Source: Clostridium cadaveris | GTDB taxonomy: Bacteria; Bacillota; Clostridia; Clostridiales; Clostridiaceae | NCBI RefSeq assembly: GCF_020911725.1 | Contig: NZ_CP076620.1 | Span: 3,523,001-3,587,000 of the forward strand | DNA length: 64,000 nucleotides | Direction: 5' to 3' | Shown: positions 19,039 to 28,112 of the stretch, piece after piece | How the letters are laid out: each line of letters starts with the position of its first letter | Numbering within the stretch: the stretch's first letter is position 1 | The notes under the pieces: generated by a model | The model's input: the letters and a program-made list of their open reading frames with translations, nothing else | Told to the model about the DNA's origin: nothing | The model's database searches: none | Position numbers and translations under genes: made by a program

Positions 19039-19356
19039 ATGTTAATTGTAACTACTGATAATATTCCAGGAAAAGAAATAGTAGAAGTAATAGGTTTAAC
19101 CAAAGGAAGCACAGTAAGATGTAAAAATATTGGTAGAGATATAGGTGCAAGCTTTAAAAACTTAGTTGGTGGTGAAATGACAGGCTACAATGAAATGCTT
19201 ATAGAAGCGAGGCAGATTGCTATAGGAAGAATGGTTGATGATGCCACAGCTCAAGGAGCTAATGCCATAGTGTGTATGAGACTTGCTTCTTCTGCAATAG
19301 CTGCCGGTGCTGCTGAAATTGTTGCTTATGGAACCGCTGTAGTTATTTCAGAGTAA
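19039..19356 (+). CDS. YbjQ/UPF0145 family protein
   Basis: A 105-aa soluble protein with the family's MLIVTTDNIPGKEIVEVIGLT start, a Gly-rich GGEMTGYNEML centre and ANAIVCMRLASS ending. UPF0145 proteins form homopentamers and are sometimes labelled heavy-metal-binding; their job is not established. Start ATG follows AGGGAGG. A 47-codon membrane ORF follows seven bases later. Confidence 0.88.
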   Translation: MLIVTTDNIPGKEIVEVIGLTKGSTVRCKNIGRDIGASFKNLVGGEMTGYNEMLIEARQIAIGRMVDDATAQGANAIVCMRLASSAIAAGAAEIVAYGTAVVISE

Positions 19357-19363
19357 AATTAAT

Positions 19364-19507
19364 ATGTATATTATTATGATTCTAATATCACTTTTTTATC
19401 TCTCAATAATCATTGGTTCTATAGTACTTTTAATATGGGCCATATGTAACAGATGTAAAGAGAAAAAGAGAGAAAAAGTCTTGCACAAAGATTATGATAA
19501 GTATTAA
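19364..19507 (+). CDS. Small membrane protein, 47 aa
   Basis: ATG at 19364 lies seven bases after the YbjQ-type stop and the ORF ends just before a strong terminator. The product has one long hydrophobic helix (residues ~2-27, ending LLIWAICNRC) and a charged tail KEKKREKVLHKDYDKY. No good SD is visible, so translation would rely on coupling. It is not recognised. The operon position and the classic membrane-anchor-plus-basic-tail layout support a real gene. Confidence 0.5.
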   Translation: MYIIMILISLFYLSIIIGSIVLLIWAICNRCKEKKREKVLHKDYDKY

Positions 19508-19508
19508 A

Positions 19509-19552
19509 AAAGGTATAGTCAAACTTAGAGTTTAAGGTTTGACTATACCTTT
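19509..19552. terminator. Bidirectional terminator
   Basis: Perfect 16-bp stem (19509-19524 and 19537-19552), A-rich on the left and T-rich on the right. It serves both the plus-strand YbjQ unit and the minus-strand amidohydrolase that ends at 19555. Confidence 0.92.
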
Positions 19553-19554
19553 TC

Positions 19555-20739
19555 TTATTTCAAATACTCTAAAACAGCTCCACATAGGGCTTTTATACCA
19601 ACAGGAATAGCCCCTTCATCACAAACAAAATTAGGGTTGTGAATTATGCACTTTCCTTTATTCACCTCTGATTCGCACCCAAGCCACATAAATGTGCATG
19701 GAATATATTTAGTAAAAGCCGAAAAATCCTCTGCTCCTGTGGCAGGTTTTTCAGGCATAATTACCTTTTCATCTCCTAACATATCCTTTAATCCTACCAT
19801 TAATTGTTCTGTAAGTTCTCGGTCATTATAAGTAAGGGCATACCCCTCAACATAATCAAACTCACATTGACATCCCATAGCTTCACTTATATTTTCTACT
19901 ATACTTCTTATTTTTTGAGGCATAATATATGCAATATCTTTATTAAAGGTTCTTACTGTCCCTTCTAAATTAACCTCATCAGCTATGACATTGTACCTGT
20001 ATCCTCCATTTATAGCTCCTATTGTAACAACTGCACTTTCTAACGGATCCACATTTCTACTCACTATACTTTGAAGCGCCGTTATAATATATGCCGAAGC
20101 AACTATTGCATCAGCTCCTTGTTGAGGTGCAGATCCATGGGCACTCTTTCCTTTTACTTTAATAAATATCCTATCTGATTGGGCCATCATAGCCCCATAT
20201 CTAACCCCTATATTTCCAACTGGAAAATTCCAAACATGAAGTGCAGCCCCAGCATCAACTTTAGGATTTTCTAACACCCCATCTTCTATCATAAACTTAG
20301 CTCCGCCTTCAGGATTGCACTCTTCTGCAGGCTGAAATATAAACTTTACATTTCCATTTATATGCTCTCTCATATTTGATAAAACCTTAGCAGTTCCTAA
20401 AAGTATAGAGGTATGCATATCATGTCCGCAAGCATGCATCACACCTTTATTTTCTGATTTAAAGTCTAAACCAGTGTCCTCATCTATAGGAAGTGCATCC
20501 ATATCTGCCCTTAATAGAAATGTTTTACCTGGATTTTTTCCCTTAAGTAATGCTACAACTCCAGTGCCTCCCACTCCTTTTTGAATTTCTAAGCCAAGAC
20601 CTTGAAGCTCATTATATACTAATTCACTAGTCCTGAATTCATTTCTACCTAACTCTGGATACTGATGAATGTCTCTTCTAATTCTAATAATATTGCTCAA
20701 TTCCCCTTCTATAAGTCTTTCTATCTCATCTTTCAACAT
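19555..20739 (-). CDS. M20 family amidohydrolase (amino-acid amidohydrolase type)
   Basis: A 394-aa M20D metallopeptidase-fold enzyme that hydrolyses amide bonds of N-acyl amino acids. Metal-binding motifs are ADMDALPI (~78), HACGHDMH (~100), FQPAEECNPEGG (~136) and the C-terminal IIHNPNF (~365). It lacks a signal peptide. It is the last gene after abgA-like and abgT-like genes, so it may act on the same imported amide. In E. coli the second hydrolase (AbgB) is longer, so a firm abgB name is not justified. Confidence 0.85.
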   Translation of the reverse strand: MLKDEIERLIEGELSNIIRIRRDIHQYPELGRNEFRTSELVYNELQGLGLEIQKGVGGTGVVALLKGKNPGKTFLLRADMDALPIDEDTGLDFKSENKGVMHACGHDMHTSILLGTAKVLSNMREHINGNVKFIFQPAEECNPEGGAKFMIEDGVLENPKVDAGAALHVWNFPVGNIGVRYGAMMAQSDRIFIKVKGKSAHGSAPQQGADAIVASAYIITALQSIVSRNVDPLESAVVTIGAINGGYRYNVIADEVNLEGTVRTFNKDIAYIMPQKIRSIVENISEAMGCQCEFDYVEGYALTYNDRELTEQLMVGLKDMLGDEKVIMPEKPATGAEDFSAFTKYIPCTFMWLGCESEVNKGKCIIHNPNFVCDEGAIPVGIKALCGAVLEYLK

Positions 20740-20803
20740 AACTTAAATCCCCCATTCTTATAAAGGCTGATTATATTTAGATAATCAGCCTCCTAAAAGT
20801 TTA

Positions 20804-22336
20804 TTAAAGACCTATTCCACCTATTCCAGGACCTATTGGTAATCCTAATTGAGTCCATATGATTGCAAATATTATCCATACTACAAGCATTATTATACTA
20901 TATGGAATCATTAAAGATAATATAGTACCAACTCCTGCTTTCTCGTCATATTCATTAGCAAAAGCTAAGATTATAGGGAAGTATGGGAATAATGGACTTA
21001 TGATATTTGTAGTTGAATCACCTATTCTATATAGTAATTGAGTGAAGGCAGGATTATATCCTAATAAATAGAACATAGGTATAAATATAGGTGCAAGCAA
21101 TGACCATTTTGCTGATCCACTTCCCATAAATAAATTTACAAATGCTACAAATAATATAAATAATATAAATAAAGGAACTCCTGTCATATTAGATGCCTTT
21201 AATGCATCTGCTCCATTTACTGCTATAGCATAACCTAAATTACTCCAATTGAAGAATGCAATAAATTGCCCAATTACAAACACAAGAACTATATATGATG
21301 CCATATCCTTTATAGCAATTGCCATATGCTTGGGTACATCAGAGAATTTTTTTAATTCCCCTATTGATTTACCATATACATATGCCATTATCACAAATAA
21401 GAATAGTAACAATGGAATGATGGAATCTAAAAATGGTGATGGCACTATACCACCTGTTTCAGAATTTCTAAAGAAACTATTTTTAGGTATTATTGAAATG
21501 GCTAATACAGCTATATAAATAAGTGCTGCTATCCCAGTTTTCTTAAGAGCTTTATTCTCTTCTTGAGTTACTTTCTTGGCTTCTATGGACTTTTTGCCTT
21601 TGTACTCACCAAGTCGTGGCTCTATTATCTTTTCAGTTATTATTACTCCTACTATTGCTAATACAAATGTAGATGCAAACATGAAAAACCAATTATCAAC
21701 AGGAGTTACAGATAAATTTTTGTCTACTATGTGAATTGCTTCTGTACTAATTCCTGCTAGAAGTGCATCTGTACCGGCTATTATTAAATTTGCACTAAAT
21801 CCAGCTGTTGTTGATGCATAACCTATAGCAATACCTGCTAAAGGATGTCTTCCCATGGATGCAAATATGGCAGCAGCTATTGATGGAACTATAACTATGG
21901 CTGCATCTGATGCTATATTACCTACAATTCCTATAATCATAATGATAAATGTTACAAGCTTTGGAGAAGCACCAAGCATTGTTTTTCTCATAAATGCAGA
22001 TATAAGCCCTATATGCTCAGCAAAACCTATACCTAAAGTCATTGTAAGCACTAGGCCTAATGGTGCAAAACCTGTAAAGTTCTTTACCATATTTTTTAAC
22101 ATATAAACAATTCCTTCGCCTGATAACAAGCTCTTTACATAAACTTCTTTACCATCTACAGGGTTTGTTACACTAGTACCTAATTGTGAACATATAGCTG
22201 ACGCTATCCAAACTACTACTATAAGTATTAAAAATAATATGAATGGATGTGGTATCTTATTGCCTACTCTTTCTACCCAGCCTAAAAATCCTCCTGTCTT
22301 TTTATTAGATCCCTTTAGCTCTTTCTGCGCAGTCAT
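20804..22336 (-). CDS. AbgT-family transporter
   Basis: A 510-aa polytopic membrane protein with about 11 helices. It carries AbgT-like features: the N-terminal GWVERVGNKIPHPFILF, the hairpin region GIVGNIASDAAIVIVPSIAA, and FMGSGSAKWSLLAPIFIPMF. E. coli AbgT imports p-aminobenzoyl-glutamate; other members export sulfonamides. Amidohydrolases on both sides support uptake and cleavage of p-aminobenzoyl-glutamate or another N-acyl amino acid. The next gene follows 64 bases later. Confidence 0.88.
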   Translation of the reverse strand: MTAQKELKGSNKKTGGFLGWVERVGNKIPHPFILFLILIVVVWIASAICSQLGTSVTNPVDGKEVYVKSLLSGEGIVYMLKNMVKNFTGFAPLGLVLTMTLGIGFAEHIGLISAFMRKTMLGASPKLVTFIIMIIGIVGNIASDAAIVIVPSIAAAIFASMGRHPLAGIAIGYASTTAGFSANLIIAGTDALLAGISTEAIHIVDKNLSVTPVDNWFFMFASTFVLAIVGVIITEKIIEPRLGEYKGKKSIEAKKVTQEENKALKKTGIAALIYIAVLAISIIPKNSFFRNSETGGIVPSPFLDSIIPLLLFLFVIMAYVYGKSIGELKKFSDVPKHMAIAIKDMASYIVLVFVIGQFIAFFNWSNLGYAIAVNGADALKASNMTGVPLFILFILFVAFVNLFMGSGSAKWSLLAPIFIPMFYLLGYNPAFTQLLYRIGDSTTNIISPLFPYFPIILAFANEYDEKAGVGTILSLMIPYSIIMLVVWIIFAIIWTQLGLPIGPGIGGIGL

Positions 22337-22372
22337 TTTTATACACCTCCATTTTTTATTAATAACTTACTT

Positions 22373-23695
22373 TTACGTTCTATCCTCCCTTCCATTTATA
22401 TATAAAGCAGCACTAACATAAGTTTTTACTGCAATTTTAAGCACTCTTTCATCAAAGTCAAAGTAATTATTATGATGATCCGCTGCTCTTTTAGTTCCAA
22501 ACATCATGTAAGCTGCCTTACCTCCATTTTCCTGAACTCTCTTCATCATATGTGTTATATCTTCAGAACCAGTTAATTTGTCTTGTTTTATTATTTCTGT
22601 AACTTCTGGAATCTCTTTAGCTATATTTTCTATAATCTTCGCCAATTCTACGTCACTATTTCCATTTATGGCCTGTCCTGCTAATGTTATGTTATATCTT
22701 AAGTCATACATGATTGCAGCACCTTTTATAATTTCTTTAACACGCTTTTCTACATAACTATTTATCTGATCATTTTCTCCTCTGATTTCTAGTTTCATTT
22801 CAGCCCTATCAGGAACTACATTTCTTCCTGTACCAGCCTTTAAAACACCAACATTAATTCTTGAAGAGCCATCTCCATGCTGACATACTGTATGAAGATT
22901 TAAAGCTGCTGTTGCAGCTCCTAAAAGTGCATTTTTACCCTTTTCTGGAGTAGCCCCTGCATGGGTGCTTCTCCCTTTAAACTCTACATCTATCTTTGAA
23001 GTTGCAAGAAATCCACTGGTATTACATACTATTTGTCCAACATTTTCTGTAGATAATCCAATATGTCCACTTAGTAAATAATCAACATCGTCTAAAAGTC
23101 CTGCATTAACCATAGAATAAGCTCCTCTTACTCCCTCTTCTGCAGGCTGAAATATTATTTTTATTTTTCCACAAAGTTCATTTTCTAAATTTTTTAATAT
23201 TTTTGATACACCAAGCCCTATGGCAGTATGACCATCATGACCACAACAATGCATAGCTCCTTTATTTATAGAAGCAAATCCCTCTTTAAAAGGCCTATGT
23301 TCTAATGAGTCTGCCTCTATGCCTTCATTAGCATCAATATCAAATCTAAATGCTAAAGTTGGACCAGCTCTTCCTGTGTCTAAAGTTGCTAGCACCCCAG
23401 TATATCCTCCTGACATTTTCTCTAAATATCTTTTTAATGCACCTTGAGATATTGCTCTCTCTTCTTGTTCTTTTAAAGTCTCCTCATTAGGAAGTCCAAG
23501 CATAGTCTGCCTATCAAAAATTTCTCTGCCTACTCGAATATTAAAACCCAATTTTCCCAAATATTCAGATATTTTAGAGCATGTTCTAAACTCTGTCCAT
23601 CCCCACTCAGCATATTTATGGATATCTCTTCTTATAGTTATAAGTTCATCCTCTATGTCATCAATACATTGATTTATTCTTATAACTTCTTTCAT
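22373..23695 (-). CDS. p-Aminobenzoyl-glutamate hydrolase subunit A-like amidohydrolase
   Basis: A 440-aa M20 enzyme that closely follows the E. coli AbgA layout: RRDIHKYAEWGWTEFRT, an insert with QTMLGLPNEETL, then GFTG-like YTGVLATLDTGRAGP, HCCGHDGHTAIGLG (metal site, ~165), PAEEGVRGA (~200) and the closing ADHHNNYFDFDE. One notable change is Cys-Cys in HCCGHDG. Start ATG 23695 follows GGGGAGGT; TTG 23710 lies inside that site. First gene of the abg-like operon. Confidence 0.88.
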   Translation of the reverse strand: MKEVIRINQCIDDIEDELITIRRDIHKYAEWGWTEFRTCSKISEYLGKLGFNIRVGREIFDRQTMLGLPNEETLKEQEERAISQGALKRYLEKMSGGYTGVLATLDTGRAGPTLAFRFDIDANEGIEADSLEHRPFKEGFASINKGAMHCCGHDGHTAIGLGVSKILKNLENELCGKIKIIFQPAEEGVRGAYSMVNAGLLDDVDYLLSGHIGLSTENVGQIVCNTSGFLATSKIDVEFKGRSTHAGATPEKGKNALLGAATAALNLHTVCQHGDGSSRINVGVLKAGTGRNVVPDRAEMKLEIRGENDQINSYVEKRVKEIIKGAAIMYDLRYNITLAGQAINGNSDVELAKIIENIAKEIPEVTEIIKQDKLTGSEDITHMMKRVQENGGKAAYMMFGTKRAADHHNNYFDFDERVLKIAVKTYVSAALYINGREDRT

Positions 23696-23873
23696 CTCAT
23701 ACCTCCCCAAGTATTTTACTTTTATTTACTTTTATTTACATTATTAACTTCTTCTTTTTCTGAAAATAATCCTTTTAAATTTTTACATTTTTATAAAATT
23801 ACAGAAATTAATATATAATTTATAAAATATTACAAATAATAATTGTAATTTAATATTTTTATTTAATTTATTC

Positions 23874-23911
23874 TGAAAAAAAATATACATACTCTATAAG
23901 TATGTATATTT
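23874..23911 (-). terminator. Terminator after the DUF4430 gene
   Basis: Perfect 13-bp stem AAATATACATACT/AGTATGTATATTT (23881-23893 and 23899-23911), followed on the minus strand by a T run. Ends the B12-riboswitch unit. Confidence 0.88.
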
Positions 23912-23940
23912 CTATAAATATATTTTTATTATCTCATTAA

Positions 23941-25314
23941 TTATTTATCATAGTACTGGTCTCCCACGTCTTTTCCTAAGTCACAAGTGTATACCCAAGA
24001 GATAACATCTCCATCCTTAACCTTGTACTGACTACATCCATAGTTCGGAAACCAACCATTAACTTTATACATCCATCCACTTTCTGTTCCACAATCAAAT
24101 TCATATAAATGATTTATTCCTTCAATATAAGCACCACTATATACAGGATCATTTCTGAATTCCATTTGAATCTTTTTATTTCTTGTTACACGTTTCAATA
24201 TATCAAAAACATTTTCACCATCATATATTTCTACCGTAGTAGTTGCTAAAATCACACCATTATTCGGTACATATTTATCTAATCCAGGTCGTAATTTATC
24301 CATATTTTTCAATATTGTATCACATCTAATTTCAATAGTGCATGTTTTAGATTTTGGTTTTGATTCATTATTATTTTTATCTGATGATGTATTGTCATTG
24401 GAAGGAGGTGCTGCTCCATTTGGTTTTGAGGTTTTATCTCCATTCGAAGGATTTTTAGATTCGTTATCTGAAGAAGTCCCATCTACATTCTCAGCTAATT
24501 CAGAATTATTATCTTTAGACTCCTCATTCCCTTTAGATTCTTCCGAATTCTCCTTATCTAACGTCTCTATTTTCTTATCAGTAATGATATAGTCTCCACC
24601 TTCATTCACTGAAAACATTAACTTTCCTTCACTTACTGCAACATCTGTTGAATATGATAATGAGTTACTCTCTTCATTATATGAATATAGAAATGCCTCT
24701 TTAAAATCATTATTGTTTTCCAAATTCATTGATATAAAGCCTGGAAAAGCTCCATTATGCCTGAATGATATTAGATATTTATCTACACTTTTATTGCTAA
24801 GCAATTCAAGTATTTTTTCCTTGTTTACTGATTCAGAGCTTGTATCCAAATTAATAGGAGAAGCCTCTTTCACTGTCTTTCCCTTTATTGTCCATTTAAT
24901 AGTAGAGGTGTCATCTAACTTTATTTCCTTTATAACTTCTTCGTCATCTTCCTTTATCTTTTCTACTTCTCCTTTTGAAATTGAGTTTTTATTTTGGGCT
25001 TTTTTAAATGCCTTTATATCATTTTTTAAAGAATTGAATACTTCTTTTTCTTCCTCTACAGTACTAGAATCACTATCTACTGTATTTTGAGATATTGATA
25101 TGCTATTTCTTAATTTTTTAATTTCATTATTGGAATATTCTCCATTGTCATTCCCAATGACGGCTTTATCTATAAGTTTATTTGCCTTTATTACTTCTTT
25201 ATATATGCTTTTACTATAATCCGATGGTTCTATATTAAGTTTCACTAGGGAAGATATTACGAATAAAACTATTATTGAAAATAAAATTACTTTTCTCGTA
25301 GTATTTTTTTTCAT
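23941..25314 (-). CDS. Membrane-anchored DUF4430 (transcobalamin-like C-terminal domain) protein
   Basis: A 457-aa extracytoplasmic protein. Residues ~8-24 form an N-terminal membrane helix. Then come a charged helical stretch (~27-130), a beta-sandwich (~135-245, RHNGAFPGF...GGDYIITDK), and a Ser/Asn/Lys-rich spacer (~250-325). The C-terminal DUF4430 domain (~325-457) has EIRCDTI, ATTTVEIYDGENVFD, GWMYKVNGWFPNYG and WVYTCDLGKDVG. DUF4430 is related to the C-terminal domain of intrinsic factor/transcobalamin. The gene follows a cobalamin-riboswitch-controlled surface protein, so cobalamin binding is a reasonable inference. A leaky hairpin separates the two. Confidence 0.85.
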   Translation of the reverse strand: MKKNTTRKVILFSIIVLFVISSLVKLNIEPSDYSKSIYKEVIKANKLIDKAVIGNDNGEYSNNEIKKLRNSISISQNTVDSDSSTVEEEKEVFNSLKNDIKAFKKAQNKNSISKGEVEKIKEDDEEVIKEIKLDDTSTIKWTIKGKTVKEASPINLDTSSESVNKEKILELLSNKSVDKYLISFRHNGAFPGFISMNLENNNDFKEAFLYSYNEESNSLSYSTDVAVSEGKLMFSVNEGGDYIITDKKIETLDKENSEESKGNEESKDNNSELAENVDGTSSDNESKNPSNGDKTSKPNGAAPPSNDNTSSDKNNNESKPKSKTCTIEIRCDTILKNMDKLRPGLDKYVPNNGVILATTTVEIYDGENVFDILKRVTRNKKIQMEFRNDPVYSGAYIEGINHLYEFDCGTESGWMYKVNGWFPNYGCSQYKVKDGDVISWVYTCDLGKDVGDQYYDK

Positions 25315-25367
25315 ATTATTTTCTTATTACCTCCAGTATATAAATATATACTATAGAATAAATTACA

Positions 25368-25404
25368 ACACATGACCTTCGTGAAATCACCAAAGGCCAT
25401 GTGT
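25368..25404 (-). terminator. Intercistronic hairpin in the B12 unit
   Basis: 12-bp stem with one G-U pair (25368-25379 and 25393-25404) between the LPXTG gene and the DUF4430 gene. The T tract after it is poor, so it is more likely an RNA-processing or partial-termination site than a full stop. Confidence 0.6.
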
Positions 25405-25442
25405 CATAGTTATCTATTCTATAAAGTTATCTAATGAAAAGA

Positions 25443-27908
25443 TTATTTTTTTATTCTTTTAATAACAGCTATACCTCCACAAGAAAGTATCATAGTTATA
25501 AGCGAAGTATATCCTGCTGCGTCCCCTGTTGTAGGTAATTTATTTGGTCCTTTATTGCTATCTTCACCATTATTATTGCTTTCAAATTGTGAAATTTTAT
25601 TTTCTACTCTTTCTAAACTGTCATAGTTCTTAATGTACTTTTTGTCATCATTCAGAACTCCATTGTAATAATATTTTATCTCTTCAATAGTGGATTTAAG
25701 ATTATCAATATTTTTAGAAGTTACCTCAACATCCTTACCATCTATATATACATACTTATCAATAAGCAGATTAACTATTTTAGCTTTTGCAGGACTTAGA
25801 TAGTACTCGTAATTATTTAACTTTTTAATATCTGATTCTGATAATCCTTCTAACACTTTATCTAATTCTAAAATTACACTTCTAGAATCTAATGTTATTT
25901 CTACTCCGTCTAATTTTTCCTTTATTAAGTCATTAGCATAATTCATTTTTTTAATTATATCTTCTATTCTTTGTTTGGTAGCTTCTAGTTTATCTATATT
26001 TGTAATTTTTGATTTTAAGTCTTCATCTAAATTACTTATTTTAGAATATATAGCATCAACTAATCCTTTATCATCTGAAGTCAATTTATCCTTATCAGGT
26101 AGATTATCTATATCTTTTATAATTGTATCAACCTGAGCTTGTTGTTGTAATTGAACAACTTTGTTATATGCTGCTACAAGTTTATCAGAACCTACTATTT
26201 TACTTTTTTCTTCGTCTGAAAGACTATTATATCCAGTAATAAGAGTTTGTATTTTTTGCTCATGCTCTAATGTTATATCTTCAATAGCTGGAAGTGATTC
26301 TATTCCTTTATTCATTCTTTCAATTGGATTTTCACTAGAAACTAATAATATATCATTAAGCTTTTGAATGTTAGTTACCTTAGCTTTCTCCTCACTGCTA
26401 AGATTATCATAACGTTCTTTAATTCTTCTTATTTCAAAATCATTATAATATTTAAAGTCATTTGTCTCCGGAAGTCTATCTATTTGATTAAATACATCTT
26501 TTCCTGTTATTATGGAATTTTCTTTGTTCTTTTTTCCAAAGCTATATAATATCTTTGCATCATTATAGAATACTAAATTTCCATTCTTATCTATATCTAT
26601 ACTTTGAGAACAGTATTGTGATGTACCAACCCCTAAAACTTTCTCATAGTCTGGAGCTGTTTGTCCAACAGAATCCTTAATTATATAAAGTGCTGCTTGG
26701 TCATTGTCAGGAGCATAAGGCACCATATAAATATATACTTGTTGATTGTTTTCCTTAGTAGCATATGCTGTAGTTATTGCTGCAGATCCTTTAGTTATGA
26801 TTTCATCTATTTTGTAAATCTCCTCTAATGTATTTGCATCAATTACATGAAATGGCTCTGCAGAACCCATAGTTGCTCCACCGCCACCAAGATATAATCT
26901 ATCATTATAAATTACAGGTGTAGACTGTGTTCCTCCACCTTCAGTTGTTGAAGTATATGTCTTTAAGCTTTCTTTGTTAAAAGTACCATTTTTATTCACT
27001 TCCATAGATCTTATACTAGCATGTCCATTATCTGCTGCTGATATATATACCCTATTGTTCTTTTCATAATATACAATTGTAGATTTTACTTCTGCATTTT
27101 TAGGCAAAGTAAATCTATCTATTTCCTCTCCAGTTTTATAATTAACAGCGTAAACATTACTTCCTTCTCTTCTCTTTATTCCATTATCAGCAAAGATGCA
27201 TGTATCACCAATAAATGTTGCCCCATTCCAACTAAATCCAACAGTTGCTTTTGTAGTTTTAGTCCATGTTGCATTCACAACTTCATCTGCTTTTGTAGTG
27301 TCATTATCCTTTGTTGGATAACATCCGTAAACAGCATTTCCTCCATAAGTACCGAAATAAATATAACCTTTGTAGTACATGACAGGAGTTTGTAAATCAG
27401 CCTTAGTTTTTATATTTTCTGTCACAAATAATTGTTCTAAAGTATCAGCATCATATGCAATAATATTAGATACTCCTGTTTCTAAATTCTTTCTTGGAAC
27501 AAATATTTTCCCATCTCCATAACATGCGTAAATAAAGAACATAGCACTGCCAGGTGCTGATGCACTTGCTTCTACTTTTCCAGTTTCTGAATTTATTTTT
27601 AGGATTTTTTCATTTACGTAGCAATAAACATAATCTCCAACTACTATAGGAGTGCCTGGTGTAACTTCCCAACCACCATTTTCATAATATCTCCAATTCT
27701 CTTTAAGCTCTTCACTAGTTCTAGGTGTCTTAGCATCTGATACTCCTTGAAGTTCTAAATTACCTAAAAATTGAGACCAATTTAATGTAGTATCTTTCTT
27801 TACAGTTTTAAAAGCATTTGCTGAAGCAGGTATAAAATCAGCATTTAATGATACTATCATCAAAAATACTATTAATACTGATATTATTCTTTTAAAATTC
27901 CCTTTCAT
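25443..27908 (-). CDS. Sortase-anchored PQQ-like beta-propeller surface protein under B12 riboswitch
   Basis: An 821-aa surface protein. Residues 1-~31 are a signal peptide. Residues ~45-470 form a beta-propeller of PQQ/quinoprotein-like blades (repeated YVYCYVNEKILKINSETG, KIFVPRKNLE, YIYFGTYGG, RVYISAADNG, RLYLGGGGA). Residues ~475-780 hold four helical repeats of ~50-60 residues, each with a pattern like I-x-x-LP...L..E-E-K-x-K-I/V-x-N/G-x-x-K-L. The C-terminus has LPTTG, a hydrophobic helix and KRIKK, the sortase signal. A cobalamin riboswitch lies upstream. By analogy with BtuG, the Bacteroides B12-binding propeller, it may capture B12 at the wall; this is inference. Confidence 0.82.
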   Translation of the reverse strand: MKGNFKRIISVLIVFLMIVSLNADFIPASANAFKTVKKDTTLNWSQFLGNLELQGVSDAKTPRTSEELKENWRYYENGGWEVTPGTPIVVGDYVYCYVNEKILKINSETGKVEASASAPGSAMFFIYACYGDGKIFVPRKNLETGVSNIIAYDADTLEQLFVTENIKTKADLQTPVMYYKGYIYFGTYGGNAVYGCYPTKDNDTTKADEVVNATWTKTTKATVGFSWNGATFIGDTCIFADNGIKRREGSNVYAVNYKTGEEIDRFTLPKNAEVKSTIVYYEKNNRVYISAADNGHASIRSMEVNKNGTFNKESLKTYTSTTEGGGTQSTPVIYNDRLYLGGGGATMGSAEPFHVIDANTLEEIYKIDEIITKGSAAITTAYATKENNQQVYIYMVPYAPDNDQAALYIIKDSVGQTAPDYEKVLGVGTSQYCSQSIDIDKNGNLVFYNDAKILYSFGKKNKENSIITGKDVFNQIDRLPETNDFKYYNDFEIRRIKERYDNLSSEEKAKVTNIQKLNDILLVSSENPIERMNKGIESLPAIEDITLEHEQKIQTLITGYNSLSDEEKSKIVGSDKLVAAYNKVVQLQQQAQVDTIIKDIDNLPDKDKLTSDDKGLVDAIYSKISNLDEDLKSKITNIDKLEATKQRIEDIIKKMNYANDLIKEKLDGVEITLDSRSVILELDKVLEGLSESDIKKLNNYEYYLSPAKAKIVNLLIDKYVYIDGKDVEVTSKNIDNLKSTIEEIKYYYNGVLNDDKKYIKNYDSLERVENKISQFESNNNGEDSNKGPNKLPTTGDAAGYTSLITMILSCGGIAVIKRIKK

Positions 27909-28001
27909 ATTTTCCCCCTTGTTTTTATATAAAATTTATATTATCTGCTCCCTATACTGTGATTTGAATTTCACATCCTTTCATTTCATTTATATAGAGG
28001 C

Positions 28002-28033
28002 AAATAAAAAACGAACCACTTTTGTGGTTCGTT
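28002..28033 (-). terminator. Terminator in the cobalamin riboswitch expression platform
   Basis: Perfect 10-bp stem AACGAACCAC/GTGGTTCGTT (28010-28019 and 28024-28033), 4-base loop, then T5 on the minus strand. It sits between the aptamer and the start of the propeller gene. Alternative pairing of GTTTCA-AGTTAAC (from 28044) with GTTAACT...TGAAAC (28062-28083) overlaps its base and could act as antiterminator. Confidence 0.82.
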
Positions 28034-28112
28034 AACTTGAAACAATCTCCATTAAACTTTTTGAGTTTCACTTTAGTTAACTCTCTCCCACCGAAAGACT
28101 TAATTAAATAAA

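Noticed and set aside
24713-25090. Plus-strand open frame opposite the DUF4430 gene
   Set aside because: Ser/Phe-rich shadow of the Glu/Lys/Asn-rich coding strand; no start signals.
25443-26550. The repeated helical units as a DNA-level tandem repeat or CRISPR array
   Set aside because: Similarity is at protein level only; there is no identical DNA repeat with spacers.
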